Below, in pieces: positions 33,206 through 44,388 of a stretch of 64,000 nt of DNA (positions are counted from its first letter, which is position 1; the number at the start of each line of letters is the position of its first letter). The stretch spans positions 12,722,501 to 12,786,500 of the forward strand of contig JAGUCH010000002.1 of the NCBI GenBank assembly GCA_019096065.1. The letters run 5' to 3'. A model generated the notes under the pieces. The model was not told where the DNA came from, did no database searches, and saw only the letters and a program-made list of their open reading frames with translations. Origin of the DNA: Paracyclopina nana (taxonomy: Eukaryota; Arthropoda; Copepoda; Cyclopoida; Cyclopettidae). The position numbers and the translations under genes were made by a program.

Positions 33206-33772
33206 ACTTTGTCGGCTATTTGAATGCAATATTAACTTAAAAGGGGTCAAATCTAAAAATTATGAATTCAGTTCCTTAACTTTTTATTTACTGTCTGCAC
33301 TATCTGGTGAAATGAACTAATCATTATTTTAAAGTTGTGAAAGCAAGTCTTAAATATGCGTAGAACGATTAAAAACTTATTGTTTTTACATTTTTGCAAT
33401 ATTTGGTTGAGTCTTATGTCATAATGTACTTTTAAGTACAGTTTTACATTTAATGGCTTTTACATTTTATTTAAAGCTGAGTTCACGACAACTTTCGTAA
33501 ATTTGTTTTTTTAACTAATTTTTCCCATTTAAAACATGTGAACTTGAAGAAGCTTGTGCTTTTTCGCGAAATAGGAATAGGGTCAATAGCTGTTGGCCAA
33601 TAAATTTTGGGAGAAATTTCCGTCAAATTGTAGGGGGCGCTACAGGCGCTCGAGAGTCGTTTGTTTTCAAAAATTGGCGTTTGACGTTTTTACCTGAATA
33701 TGAGGGTAGAAAGCCGCCCTGAGGATTAATCTGAGTCACGATATGGATATTCATTGTGCGAGGATGTGAAGA
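33206..33772. promoter_or_regulatory. Divergent promoter region, INO80C / PLK4
   Basis: 567 bp between two divergent start codons. The right part contains a GC-rich block (AGGGGGCGCTACAGGCGCTC near 33632-33651) in otherwise AT-rich DNA; the left part is A/T-rich. Promoter role inferred from layout. Confidence 0.35.
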
Positions 33773-35809
33773 ATGGCATACTCGCCAGGTGCGTCTTCGA
33801 CTTACAGTAATGGCGGCACAGTGGCTAAAAGAGGGCCATGCGATGAGGATCATATCCGTGAGTGGCCCAAAGACAAACCATTGGAAAATCAGACCAAAAA
33901 CGGTGACGTCTTCTACGAGCGGGTGTGCGCCGTGCGAAAAATTGGCAAGGGAGGCTTCGGTGAAGTCTACTTGGGCCATCGATGGGTCTCCCTTCGAGGA
34001 CGACAAGTACAAGAAAACTGCTGCATTGGCGACCCTTGGGCCATCAAAGTCCTTGAGTCAGAAGGCTTTTTGAATGGTTCCCCCTCATCTGAGTCATCTT
34101 CCGTCGCTGCCAAAGAAGACCGCATTCAACGAGAGCTCGACGTCCACAATTTGCTTAAAGATAACCCTAACATAGTGACACCTAAGAAGACTCTCTCACT
34201 GAGGCGACCCAATGGCTCCAAAACATACTTGTTGGCCATGGAGTACTGCCAGTTTGGCGACCTCAACCGTTTCCTGGACTCGGAGGTCGGCGGACGCCAG
34301 ATCAGTGAGACTCTCGGCAGAGACATAATTGAGCAAGTTGTGCTCGGCCTCAAAGCTCTCCGCTCCAAAGGCTTTTTCCACCGAGATGTGAAGGCAAGCA
34401 ACATATTCGTGACCAAGCACAGACAGTTTAAAATTGGTGATTTCGGGCTCGTGGCAGCCATGCACGAGCAGAATCGAATTGTTTGTGGGACACCTTCGGC
34501 CATGGCTCCCGAAATGGATGGCTACAACGTGTATGGGCCAAAGGTGGATATCTGGTCTCTTGGCATTCTGCTCTATTCCTTGCTAGTCGGAACTCACCCT
34601 TTCTTTGGAAAAAGCCACGAGGATACTCGCCGCAAGTCACGATCCGAATTGCTTTCCTTTCCACATGGCTCTGTTAGCCAACTCGGTCAAGATCTGCTGA
34701 GTAAAATGCTATGTAAAGATCCTCGTCAAAGGATAGACTTGGAGGAAGTTGTTAGGCACCCATTCATAACTCCGAAGTTCTATCAAGAGAAGACCCAGTC
34801 GGACAGTGGTTTCTTGACCACATCGCACTTGTCAGCAGCAACGAACAGTAGCAACACAATAATGACGCAGTACAAGCACAGAGCTCCAATTTTGCAGCCT
34901 CTTATGGAAATAAGCGGAACCTACAAAGCATATGGCCAGTGTCGCGAACAAAAACCTGGCGGAACTCCCCAACCAGTGCAAAATCAACCAATTCGGCCTC
35001 CTAGCAAAGCTACAATTCACCTAACAAGCAGTGCTCCGTCACTCAGTCATATTGACCCTGTTCAATATCATGGTAGTGCAATGCCTAGTAGTTGTCAGTC
35101 ACGAATATCAACGCTTAACCCTCCCTTGAGCACAAACAGGCTACGTCCGAGTAGCAAAGTGCACAAGTTCAAAGGGGGCAGTGTTGTCATTAGGCCCGAT
35201 GCCTGTGTCCACATGGAATTCTCCAAAACCAAAGAGGTGATTCAAAACGGAATGACTACCTCAGTTTGCGCCCGAGAGCTTTTCACCATCTCCTCAGATG
35301 GGCAGACCATCGAAGTGCAAAAAGGTGTTGGAAAAGAGGCTGTTCGAAAGTCGTACAGCTACGCAGAATTACCCACAAAGTACTGGAGCAAGTACAACTA
35401 TGCCGCAAAGTTCGTGTCCATCACCAGAGAGCAAACCCCCAAGATCACTCTGTACACCGATAAAGTTGTCTGTCGCCTAATGGAGAACGAGCCTGAGCCC
35501 AACTGCGAAGTTTGCTTTTACAGCAACGGACCTCGGTTCAGTTTCAGCCCTTGCAAGGGGGTGCGCATTACACGGCCGTCGACATTGTCCAAAGTGGAGC
35601 ACTTTTCCGCTCAGACGCTGTCGTTAGATCCATCTCATGAGCTGGCTTATGAGTGGCGAGTTTTCCGAGAAGCTCACGAGCGAATACTTAGGCTGGAGGC
35701 GCAACTACAGCAGATTGAAACAGATGAGCTGAAAAGTGAAGGAGGAGGCAAAAATTCGATTTTTCCCATAACTCTGGGCAAAAGGCCCACTTCCTTATCT
35801 GGCAGTTGA
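33773..35809 (+). CDS. PLK4: Polo-like kinase 4 (SAK), apparently lacking polo box 3
   Basis: One exon, 678 aa. The kinase domain runs from about residue 50 to 325: glycine loop GKGGFGEV, VAIK-type lysine in WAIKVLE, HRDVKASNIF (about 203), DFG (about 223), and a PEMDGY activation-segment end. About 18 extra residues (HRWVSLRGRQVQENCC region) lie between the glycine loop and the catalytic Lys. A Ser/Pro-rich linker is followed by the cryptic polo box pair (about 430-650; LRPSSK, TISSDGQTIEVQ, LPTKYWSKYNYA, TPKITLYTDK), diagnostic of PLK4, the centriole-duplication kinase. The reading ends shortly after this pair with no third polo box; usual length is about 770-970 aa. A missed 3' exon is possible but none was found in the next 500 bp. 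Confidence 0.88.
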   Translation: MAYSPGASSTYSNGGTVAKRGPCDEDHIREWPKDKPLENQTKNGDVFYERVCAVRKIGKGGFGEVYLGHRWVSLRGRQVQENCCIGDPWAIKVLESEGFLNGSPSSESSSVAAKEDRIQRELDVHNLLKDNPNIVTPKKTLSLRRPNGSKTYLLAMEYCQFGDLNRFLDSEVGGRQISETLGRDIIEQVVLGLKALRSKGFFHRDVKASNIFVTKHRQFKIGDFGLVAAMHEQNRIVCGTPSAMAPEMDGYNVYGPKVDIWSLGILLYSLLVGTHPFFGKSHEDTRRKSRSELLSFPHGSVSQLGQDLLSKMLCKDPRQRIDLEEVVRHPFITPKFYQEKTQSDSGFLTTSHLSAATNSSNTIMTQYKHRAPILQPLMEISGTYKAYGQCREQKPGGTPQPVQNQPIRPPSKATIHLTSSAPSLSHIDPVQYHGSAMPSSCQSRISTLNPPLSTNRLRPSSKVHKFKGGSVVIRPDACVHMEFSKTKEVIQNGMTTSVCARELFTISSDGQTIEVQKGVGKEAVRKSYSYAELPTKYWSKYNYAAKFVSITREQTPKITLYTDKVVCRLMENEPEPNCEVCFYSNGPRFSFSPCKGVRITRPSTLSKVEHFSAQTLSLDPSHELAYEWRVFREAHERILRLEAQLQQIETDELKSEGGGKNSIFPITLGKRPTSLSGS

Positions 35810-36370
35810 ATACGATTATTTTATTGTTACATTGTTCATTCCCTCGTTTTCTTTCTTCTTCCAGTTAGTCTATTTCCCTGGAGATGCAGTAAATCTCTCA
35901 AGACATTCCACATAAGCATGACGTCAATGTAACTTTCTTTCGGAAGAACATTTACTATTTAAATAGTGTTTGAGATGAGGCTCTCCACGGGGGCGTAGCA
36001 AAAAATCAAGGGAGCGGACAACAACCAAAAAAAAATTTTTTTTTATGGATGCGAGCGCTAAGAAGTGAGAACGGAAAGCAATTTCTCAAAGCCTATATAT
36101 AGCCGTTGGTGGTGTTTATTTGCTCAGCGCAAACATTGTGTGATGGTATTAGAGTTACGAGTGAAGCGTTGTTTGGCTGGCACACACATCTTTTAGAGAC
36201 GAGATGCGCATCGCTATTTCGCAACCTGTCTTACCGTTACATTTCCACCCCCAACTGTAGCGACTATGCTTTGTTTTTCAAGGTCGCGATTAATGAAATG
36301 TAGTAAGTGCAGTATAAAAGATAATTTTAAAATCGCGCCACCGGGTTGTGTTGCTGTAGTTTTGACTGTA
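35810..36370. other. Spacer between convergent PLK4 and acyl-CoA synthetase genes
   Basis: 561 bp holding both 3' UTRs. There is a TATATATAG near 36091, an A/T run near 36031 and a TGACGTCA near 35919. No AATAAA in the expected places and no coding frame worth reporting. Confidence 0.4.
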
Positions 36371-38736
36371 TTAGATAGTACTATATAATTTTTGAATGGC
36401 ATCTTCGTATTTCTTGGCAAGATAGAACCTTTTGAGTTTGAGAGTGGGTCCAAGCTCTCCTCCGGGGATGCTCATGTCAGTTGGCAAGATGGTCCACCTT
36501 TGGACCTTGGCAGCATTGGAAATGGCTTTTTTGTTGGCTTTGTCAATGCCTGCTTGAATTGCAGCCATAATGACTGGGTCGGGTCGTTGCAAAATGTCGT
36601 CAACTGTGGCGATGTTGCTCCTGCCCAATTTCTCGCACCACTCTAGGACCGCTGGTGTAAGCTTATTGGTTGGTTCATCTTGATCCATCTCCACCTTAAA
36701 GGTGAGAAAGACCGAGAGGAATTTCTGCCTGTCTCCAATGAGGACAGCATTTGAAATGCATGGCAGTGCGGCCTTGATGTTGTCCTCAATTGGGATAGGT
36801 GCCACATTTTCGCCTCCTGCAGTGATGATGAGCTCCTTTTTCCGGCCTAAAAAGCAGAGGAAAAATTAGGAAATTCACCTTTTTCTATGAATTTCTTTTG
36901 TCTACTCTGATAATTGTTGAGGAGTTGTGCGTCCATTGTGTGAAGGCAAGTTTTCAGCAGCACCGTTGGCTTGAATTTAATGGCTTGTGTGATTCTTTGA
37001 AAGGGCTCATTCGGGCTTGCTCGGATTAGAAAACGCGGAAAATTGCCTAGTTTTAAATATGATGCGCCACAATAAAACTAACCCGAGCGCGTACGTGCAT
37101 TTAATGGAAAGTTTTTCTTTGATTTTACGCAATTGCTACTGACTGCCAATCATGAGAATTACTACCTGTGATGTAAACGAAGCCCTCGGAGTCCATGGTG
37201 CCCAGATCTCCACTGTGGATCCAGCCCTCTTCGTCAGCATCTTCCTTGGTCTTGTCCTCCCTGTTCAAGTAGCCCATCATGACATGCCTTCCCCACATGC
37301 AGATCTCGCCCTCGCCCTTCTCGTCCGGGTCGGCAAATCGGTTTTTTGCCCCGGGAAAAACTTTGCCCACGCTGCCGTGCTTCACCATGTTGTAGTAGCT
37401 CAACGTTTGCGGTCCGGTGCATTCGCTCATGCCGTACAGCTCCAGAATGACAATGTCCAAGCTGAGGAAGTACTTGAGCGCTTCCATGCTGATCGGGGCG
37501 GCTCCGGTGAAAAAGGAGACGCAGCGGTCGAATCCCAGGGCCTCTTTCACCTTCTTGTACACGAGCTTTTGGCCCACCGTGTAGGCCACGGTGGTGTTGC
37601 CGTTCAAATGGCGCTCAATGCCGGCTTTCTTGCAAATATCCGCAATCTTCTTCTTCAGCCCCTTCGTGCTCGCCCCTTTGCTCCGCATGCCCTCCATGAT
37701 TTTCTCCCAGACTCTGGGCACTCCGAGGAAGATGGTCGGCCTCACTTCCCTCAGCGTATCGAGGAGGGTGCCTTTGAGTGCCATCTTGTCCGCAAAGTAG
37801 ACGGTGCTTTTGGTCATCATGGGTGCCCAGATGTCAAGCATGGTGCCAGCCACGTGGCTCAAGGGGAGGTAGCTCACGATGACCTCCCTGCCTTCCCTCA
37901 TTTGAATGGTGTCCGCGGCCACCATGCCTGTCCAGAAGACGTTGTCATGCGAGAGCATCACTCCTTTCGGATTGCCAGTGGTGCCGGAGGTGTAGATCAG
38001 AGTGCAGCACTGATTGATGGCCATGTTGTCGAGCCTCTCCTGCAGCTCGTTTTCACCCTGCTTTTTGCCCAACTCCGTCAGCTCCGACCAGCTTAGAACG
38101 TCGGGGAATTTGGCCTTGTCGGGCACCTCCTCGTACATGACAATCTTCTTGAGCGAGGCGAACTCGTTGCGAAAAGTCCACATTCTTTCCAGCGACTTTT
38201 CTCCGTCCACCACGAGGATATTGCAGTTGCAGTCGTTGATGATGAATTTGTTCGTCTCTGGGCTGTTTGTGGGATAGAGGCCTGCTGCCTACAAAATAGC
38301 ATATATAATCTACATATGCAATATGCTTGTTACCAAGATAAATAGCATATGTACTTACTTTGCCTCCCGCGTATATGGCACCGATATTTGAGAAAAACCA
38401 CTCGGGAGCATTGAAGCCGTAGATGCAGACGGAGTTGTGCGGCTCAAGGCCGAGGGCCACGAAGGCCTTGGCCGTCGAAACGATCTCGTCGTAGTACTGA
38501 GAGTAGCTCCATTTCTTCCACTCTCCCTCCCTTTTGACTGCCAAGGCGGTGGCATCCCCACCAGACTCGCACTGCTTCTTCACCAGAGTGGGCAATGAGG
38601 AGCAGTCTCTGTTGGCAGGCCAATCTTTGGCCTTCCTGATTTTCACGCAGCCATCGGGAGCCCAAGTGAAAAGGTCTTCGGTGGGCAAGATTCGGTCTGG
38701 TCCCTTTTCAGGGCTGTTGCTGGCTGCCATCATCAT
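36371..38736 (-). CDS. ACSBG: Long-chain acyl-CoA synthetase, bubblegum type (ACSBG)
   Basis: Three exons, 38736-38359, 38288-37166 and 36846-36371, with introns of 70 and 319 bp, give 658 aa (family about 660-720). The AMP-binding P-loop motif YTSGTTGNPKGVMLSH is present. The later motifs GWIHSGDLG and YITGRKKELIITAGGENVAP (the latter spanning the second junction) are the adenylate-forming A8/A10-like signatures. Other typical segments are YGFNAPEWFFSN near the N-terminus and SEFT-type MSECTGPQTLS. The enzyme activates long- and very-long-chain fatty acids to acyl-CoA with ATP on ER or mitochondrial membranes; the bubblegum/ACSBG branch fits the GEN and SECTGPQ wording. The first of three tandem Met codons is taken as start. 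The coding sequence is GC-rich relative to surroundings. Confidence 0.93.
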
Positions 38737-40400
38737 GGTCCTCCACAGGTAGTGGATATATAATTAGCTCTTCTGCCTACCCAGGCAAAAAGTGGACTGA
38801 AGAAGAAGTTGCCTTAAGTGCGTTGTTGCCTCGAGTATCAAATCGCGCATCCAGCTTCAACATCAGAACCAGACCACAGGCTCGCGTATATAATAAAGGT
38901 AGCAAAAAACCCTACATGCGCGCGCACACTCGACCCGTACGTACGTGCCATTGTATAGTACACCTCTCGAACCTGTTAGAACAATAATAAAACTTTCCAT
39001 GAGCATGCCAGAGAATTCTTTGCCTCGTATGTAGCATAGCTGCTAAATCAGCGTTGTCGTTCATGTCATGCATGACCTAAGGGCCCTCGTTTTTGCAGCA
39101 GCGCAGCGCGGACTGACGCAGGATTTTGTCAGGTAGATTTGTGAGAACTTGCTATGCAACGCACACACAAAGGAAAAGGCATCCATCTATCTGCCAGTGA
39201 GCCCATTCTTGGGTACAAGTTTTGATGTGGGTTGGGTCTTCCTTGAATTGGAAATACCTGGCTTGCTATGTGGCAACTACGTGTCAAGTTGCCTAAATAT
39301 ATTATTCAGAAATGAAACACAAGCTCTGCACACAATTGGGAAATATCAGCTTGCAAAGTCACAGACGACTTTTTTTGCACGCACGCACCGTATTGGCATA
39401 TTTTCAACATATTCAATGCAAAAGAACACTCGAAATTTGAAAGAGCCTCGAAAACAGTTGGTTGACTTTGCCCTGGAAAAGGAACTGCTGCTTTCGTAAT
39501 TCCCATTGAAAAGCTCTTATAAAATCGGACTTTTATTTGCTTGTTAGGTTTTACGCACTAATAAGTCCTTTTAAAAGCTTTGAATGGTGTTCTACCTTTT
39601 GAGCTCCTTTCTTACTCCTGGGTAATGTACCAAATTATTTATCCATTATCCGCTAATGGCTTTTCACAAAACTAGGACTGAAAATTGAGCGTGTACCGAA
39701 AAAGGGACAAAATACTAAACAATATTTTTTTGGAAACCTCGTGTCAGAAAATCCACTTCATGCCATAATATGAAGTTGTGGGGATTACTTTTAAATAGTT
39801 TTACAGTTTTAAATACTTATGTAACAGCTTATATCTAAAGTGTGCACAATTATTTGAATCAGGCTGAAGATCCTACAATCTTAAGAAAAATATTTTCTGT
39901 ACTAGTTCTGGGCCCATCTTTTTTAAGTGAAAGATTGTTTTTTGATAGTTCCTTTTTTTTATTTTCGTTTCATGCATTATTTTTCATCGCAGGTCAAGAG
40001 GCTCTAAAATCCAGTTGATTTGTTTAGCTTTTTTTCCAAATTGCACACGTTTGAAATTAATCCCTATATGGACTTATTTAACTTAAGGACTCAAAAAAAT
40101 AGTGTTATTAAGCAGGCCTTCTTCATTTTGCCCATACTCTCAACTATTGTCATTTATGGCGGCCTACCTTCTACTTCTGCATACCGACCACATATGGTAT
40201 ATCCATTATGAGGTTTTTAAAATGTACTTTCAGCAAAAAGGCTAGCTGGCATTTTTATCACTTTTGAATTCCTTTGGCCAGTGAACTCAAGCATGGCGCA
40301 CCTTTTTCGCTCAGGAAAAAAAATGAAAAAATTAATGCCTCTTGGCTTTGGCTCAATTCTGAGCTTAATAATGCCACAACTAAACAGAGTTAAATATTTT

Positions 40401-40468
40401 TTTTATACTGTAACACGATTTCCTAGTGTTATAATTCAGTTTACCGATCCTACTCAGCTCTTTTATAT
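40401..40468. repeat. Diverged direct repeat, left copy
   Basis: About 68 bp (from TTTTATACTGTAACACGATT) recurs in the same orientation at about 41062-41131 with roughly a dozen differences. The two copies bracket the MITE at 40664-41052, suggesting a local duplication or an older element with the MITE inside it. Confidence 0.5.
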
Positions 40469-40663
40469 ATAATATCTATTTATATATGTAAACAATTTAT
40501 AAAACAATCTAATAAAATAGGTGAACAAAATTTTGTAAAGTAAAAATCGAGTGGCAACTTTGCGGGCTCGAGCTTGCGAGAGACAAGTGATGCTTTGAGA
40601 TTTTAACTTTGTAAAATGAGCTCAGGTATTTTGTAAGCCTGTTTTACAATTTGTTTACATATA

Positions 40664-41052
40664 CAGTCTGTCCGTTCAAAATTGGACGGTACGGGAATCT
40701 AAAGTTTGTGTCACATATTCAAAATATAAAGGACTTTTAAATGATATCATTGGAAAGATTGAGTCTTTTCCCATCTTTTTTGTAAAAAAGAAAAAATCAA
40801 TTTAAACGGGAAAAAAACCAAGAAAATTCAATTTTCCCTAAGCAACCTAGAAAATTCTCATGAAAAAACTGATACATCTTTATTTTTAGCTGTCACGCGG
40901 AATTCATATTAATATTTTTAATTTTGTCAGAAAACAAAAAAAGATGCCCAAAGGTTCAAGCTTTCCAACGATACCCATTACGCCTCGAAATTCATAAATT
41001 CATTATACAAACTTTTGATTCCCGCACCGTCCAATTGTGAACGGTCAGACTG
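40664..41052. mobile_element. Tc1/mariner-type MITE, 389 bp
   Basis: Starts CAGTCTG and ends CAGACTG, with terminal inverted repeats of about 36 bp and three mismatches (left TCCGTTCAAAATTGGACGGT; right reverse complement ACCGTTCACAATTGGACGGT). Flanked by TA at 40662-40663 and 41053-41054, the Tc1/mariner target duplication. The interior has no transposase frame, so it is non-autonomous. TIR divergence is low enough to recognise easily but suggests it is not brand new. Confidence 0.75.
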
Positions 41053-41061
41053 TATATATGA

Positions 41062-41131
41062 TTTTATATACTGTAATATGATATCCTCGTGTTATAATTC
41101 AGTTTACCAATCCGACTCAGCTCTTTTATAT
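41062..41131. repeat. Diverged direct repeat, right copy
   Basis: Second copy of the 68-bp sequence at 40401-40468; the shared core is GTTATAATTCAGTTTACC followed by ACTCAGCTCTTTTATAT. Confidence 0.5.
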
Positions 41132-41423
41132 CACAGTTCTTTCTAAGCAATTTGGGGAATATTATTAGTTATTTATTTCGAGCTGGGGCACGTAAAGTCG
41201 GGTCATTAAATAGCTGAGCGAGGATTTTAAAATGGGAAAACTCGAGTGCAACTTTACTAGCCCGAGTTTTGAGTGTTTTAATGAAGTTACCGGGCTGCCC
41301 CGTGCCCTAGAAAATACTGCTCGGTTTTTAGTTGCTATGTGAATATCACTGGCTCTCATGAGCTAGCATCCCGTGGTTTGGGAGCAATAAAATATACTTT
41401 TAGAAACCATTTTTTCAAAAGGT

Positions 41424-41496
41424 GCTCCTATGGTATAATGGTTAGAGTGCTAGGCTCTTGATTCAGCAGTCTGGAGTTCAAACCCCAGTCATTCCT
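41424..41496 (+). tRNA. tRNA-like sequence, possibly degenerate tRNA-Lys(CTT) or SINE head
   Basis: An A-box-like (TGGTATAATGGTTAGAG) and a B-box-like (GGAGTTCAAACCCC) element are at tRNA spacing, with a pairable T-arm (CTGG/CCAG) and a possible CTT anticodon loop (CTCTTGA). The anticodon stem has mismatches and no 7-bp acceptor stem can be formed, so it is not a clean tRNA gene. A run of eight T (Pol III terminator) follows at about 41504. A pseudogene or tRNA-derived repeat is more likely than a working tRNA. Confidence 0.4.
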
Positions 41497-41571
41497 AAAT
41501 TAATTTTTTTTCTTTATCTGGCTTAAATTATGGTTAAAGTCCTATACATAGCATGCAATTTTCATGTTGTT

Positions 41572-41640
41572 TCCATAGCCCAGTGGTTAAGCATTGGAAT
41601 GCTAATCCAACTGTCTGAGGTTTGAATCTTGAATGATCCT
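41572..41640 (+). tRNA. tRNA-like sequence with Ser(GCT)-type anticodon arm
   Basis: A-box-like AGCCCAGTGGTTAAGC, a perfect 5-bp anticodon stem (TTGGA/TCCAA) around loop ATGCTAA (anticodon GCT), and B-box-like GAGGTTTGAATC. It lacks the long variable arm expected of nuclear tRNA-Ser, and acceptor ends do not pair. A T run follows (CTCTTTTTTCC). Best read as a tRNA-derived repeat. Confidence 0.4.
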
Positions 41641-41888
41641 CTCTTTTTTCCAACTTCTTTGGAATTTGGATCAGTTCCATGAAATTTGAGGGGCATTAAT
41701 ATCCCGTTCATGTGCAAAGTTGCTTTTCGGAAAGTAAAAAATTGTCATAAGGCAACGGAGTTTTGTTATCAAACCACTTAATAAGGGCTTCTCAACTAGT
41801 TGAACCAGGAATCGAGCAAATTTAGGGCAAAATTCCGAAAAACATTGATTATTTCACCTGTTTCTTACATGTAATAACCCTGCAATTT

Positions 41889-42036
41889 TAGAGTTTCAAA
41901 CCCCAGTCATTCCTTAACTTATTTTTTTTCTTTAACTGGCTTAAATTATGGTTAAAGAGCATTGGAATGCTAATCCAACTGTCTGAGGTTCGAATATTGA
42001 ATGATCCTCTCTTATTTCCAACTTCTTTGGAATAAG
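41889..42036 (+). repeat. Diverged, internally deleted copy of the tRNA-derived unit
   Basis: Repeats 41473-41670 in the same orientation, but the piece between the GGTTAAAG of the first unit and the AGCATTGG of the second tRNA-like sequence is missing, as if recombination had used the shared GGTTAA. The Ser-type anticodon arm is retained (TTGGAATGCTAATCCAA). Confidence 0.55.
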
Positions 42037-42498
42037 CCTTGCATTTGAGCGTAAGAAACTATAGAGGGAGCTCATTTCCGGCATTTCAGAAAATTCCTCC
42101 GCTGATCATAGGCCCCTGAATGCAGCACCTTTTCCTACAACTTTTATACAAAAACTGATGATATTGTAACATAAAACCAAAATATGAGCTATCATTTGAA
42201 GACATTTACAAAATGTTCCTGATTTCAGAGAATCTTCTCTTTGCTACAAACATAGTTCCGATGGATATTGAGTTCTTGGGTCAATATGTGATGGGCAATA
42301 AGTACATCATGTCTCTGGTGCACGTTACGACCAGAATAGGACTTGATTGGACCCCTCCAGTGGAACCTGTGGAAACCGTGGAGCCCGTGGAGCCGCCAGA
42401 AGTCCGGAAGGTTGCCCATTCACCGCTACATCACCATCTCAAAATCACAAAACCTCCCTTCTCAAAAAACACCTTTTCATCTCCTCCAACTCTCTGAT

Positions 42499-42519
42499 TG
42501 TTGCTGCTGCTGCTGCTAC
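42499..42519 (+). repeat. Short GCT/TGC microsatellite
   Basis: TTGTTGCTGCTGCTGCTGCT-type triplet run, about 20 bp. Confidence 0.6.
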
Positions 42520-44150
42520 TACCTATGCGTTGAGCCTTACCTATGGCAATTCACCTGACCTTGAGTGGAGAAGTTGCTAGCCATTGTGTGGAGGAGTTGC
42601 TAGCTGCTACATAGAGAGGACCTGCAGCTGCATGATAACGGAGAGAAGGAGATGGAAGCTGATGGAACTTGCTGCGATGCATCGAGTGGAGAAGGAGGAG
42701 AAGACTCGGGGAGTTCGATGGGGGACTTCAGAGAAACAAGACATGGACCAAGTGCACATGGCCCATTGAGTGAGCTCTGCCCTGCTATTGTCCCACCAAA
42801 GTTCTCCAAAGTGTGCTGAGGCATGAAGAAGATGGCCACAAGAATATTTACTGCAGTACTTATTTCTTTGTATTTGCTGCCATTAATTTGTGTGGTGTTA
42901 AAAGCCGAGTGAATAAGACAACCTTGTTTGACTTTGTTCGACCATAACTTGTATAGAGGTTTCCTGGGCAGTTATGCACCCTAGTCTGAGGCTGTTGAGG
43001 CCGTTGAGGACGTGGGTAGGAGGCCCAATCACTGGTCTACAGCACTGAAGCTTGCCATGTGATGTATCTCGCCAGAGTTGGAGCACTGAGGCTGCGGCTT
43101 TGGGTCCAAGGCGAGTAGACATCCGGCCAGCACCCGGAGGCTGCGAACGGTACCGCGACCATGAAGCCGATGCTAACCATCCTAGGCTTCAGAGGGTGTG
43201 ACCGTCGCACACCATTTTGGAGGCCCCGGAGGGATCGAAGGCCACTTTCTCTCCTAAAGGTTTGATGACCAAAAAAACCATGAAGTCCCGGAAAATGTCT
43301 TGGTGTGGATCAGGATTCCTGCTCTGCGGCGCAGGTTGGGCCGCACGCTGATTGCGATCAGGGTGTGTCTACTACAGTACAAAAGAAAAATCCCGAAGGC
43401 TGACGAGCCGATGGGGGTCACTCCGATGGCATTTGGGCCTATGTGGTGCGTAGGCTTAAGATTCCCTTAGACCCAAATTGTGCATTGATGCCGTTGGCGG
43501 GTTGGAACTGGCGCGCGGGGAGTGCAAGAAGGTACAGGCCGTGACGTACCACCAGCCCGTTGATGATGTCTTCCATGGACCATTGTTATGATGATGGGCC
43601 TACACAAAGTAACAATGACACTGTCTTTCCCGGAGGTGAATGCATGCGTGCAGGCTCCGCATGGCATAGCTTGGAGTATGGGTGCCATGGCAGCCGGAAA
43701 GCCAGCCAAGGTGCAGGTTGCGACCTGAGCCTCTGTTGCCTATCCATAATGGGGCGAGTGAGCGCAAGAGTGTTGCGACACTAGTGGGTCTCGTCCGTGG
43801 GTTTGGCCACACAGATGGAAGAAGATGATGTAATCCATGACTTGCGAGTCAATGAACCCCAAATAGGCCACGCGTGGAGCCAGAGTGGGAGCCACAAAGG
43901 AAAAAGCGTGTTTGGGGCCCAAAAAACTGGCTAACCTTGGACAAGTTGCCGAGGGCACAGGGAAGGTTGGCCGGCCCGCAACTCGAGGAGGAGTGGGCAA
44001 ACTTTTATTTTTTCATTCACTGAGTCGACACTGGTTGGCGAAGTGGCATACCTTTTTTGCGTAAAAAGTTGATGCACCTTTGTTTCAGAGACCTCAGAAA
44101 AAAAACCTACTACCTGTAGCACCAGTAGTGCTAAACCTTTAACCTTTCTT

Positions 44151-44237
44151 TATAATACCATAAGTGAGTGTACCTGTGCGTGTGTGTGTGTGTGTTTTGT
44201 CTTGGCCGCTCATAGCCTTGACAAAAAATCAAATAAA
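44151..44237 (+). promoter_or_regulatory. Putative retroelement promoter and poly(A) signal
   Basis: TATAATA at 44151-44157, followed by a (GT)n run at about 44175-44194 and AATAAA at 44232-44237, about 310-225 nt before the gag ATG. TATA then AATAAA in this order and spacing is what an LTR U3/R region looks like, which would put the transcript start near 44180. Without the partner LTR this remains an inference. Confidence 0.4.
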
Positions 44238-44332
44238 CGAGCTTAGCAATTGCAACCTTTTTCTCTGTGTCACTTGACGCGGCGTAGTAACTAGGACAAG
44301 CTTCCCTGTGCTTTGAACAGCGTATAGCTCTC

Positions 44333-44374
44333 AATTCGGTACTGCCGAATTTAGTACACACAGTAGTGTACTAA
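44333..44374 (+). other. Two abutting perfect hairpins in the gag leader
   Basis: Hairpin 1 (44333-44351) is AATTCGG, loop TACTG, CCGAATT, a perfect 7-bp stem. Hairpin 2 (44351-44374) is TTAGTACAC, loop ACAGTA, GTGTACTAA, a perfect 9-bp stem. They share base 44351. The position in the untranslated leader of a retroelement suggests dimerisation, packaging or priming functions, by analogy with retroviral leaders; this is inference. Confidence 0.55.
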
Positions 44375-44388
44375 GACCAGAATATTGC

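Noticed and set aside
33623-34012. Minus-strand frame overlapping the PLK4 start
   Set aside because: A shadow of the kinase coding sequence and its promoter.
37152-38096. 314-codon plus-strand frame over the acyl-CoA synthetase
   Set aside because: An antisense shadow caused by codon bias in GC-rich coding sequence; His/Ala/Val-rich with no motifs.
42213-42497. 94-codon frame with a Pro-Val-Glu repeat
   Set aside because: The repeat is a short DNA tandem (GTGGAGCC-like); the rest is not protein-like and no gene structure surrounds it.
43130-43500. GC-rich segment as part of a non-LTR retrotransposon or structural RNA
   Set aside because: Looks repeat-like, but no reverse-transcriptase frame or recognisable RNA fold was found.
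42900-44030. 5' LTR of the retroelement
   Set aside because: Tempting because of position, GC shift and a TTGGCGAAGTGG after an ACACTGG, but no TG...CA ends or second copy can be shown in the window.
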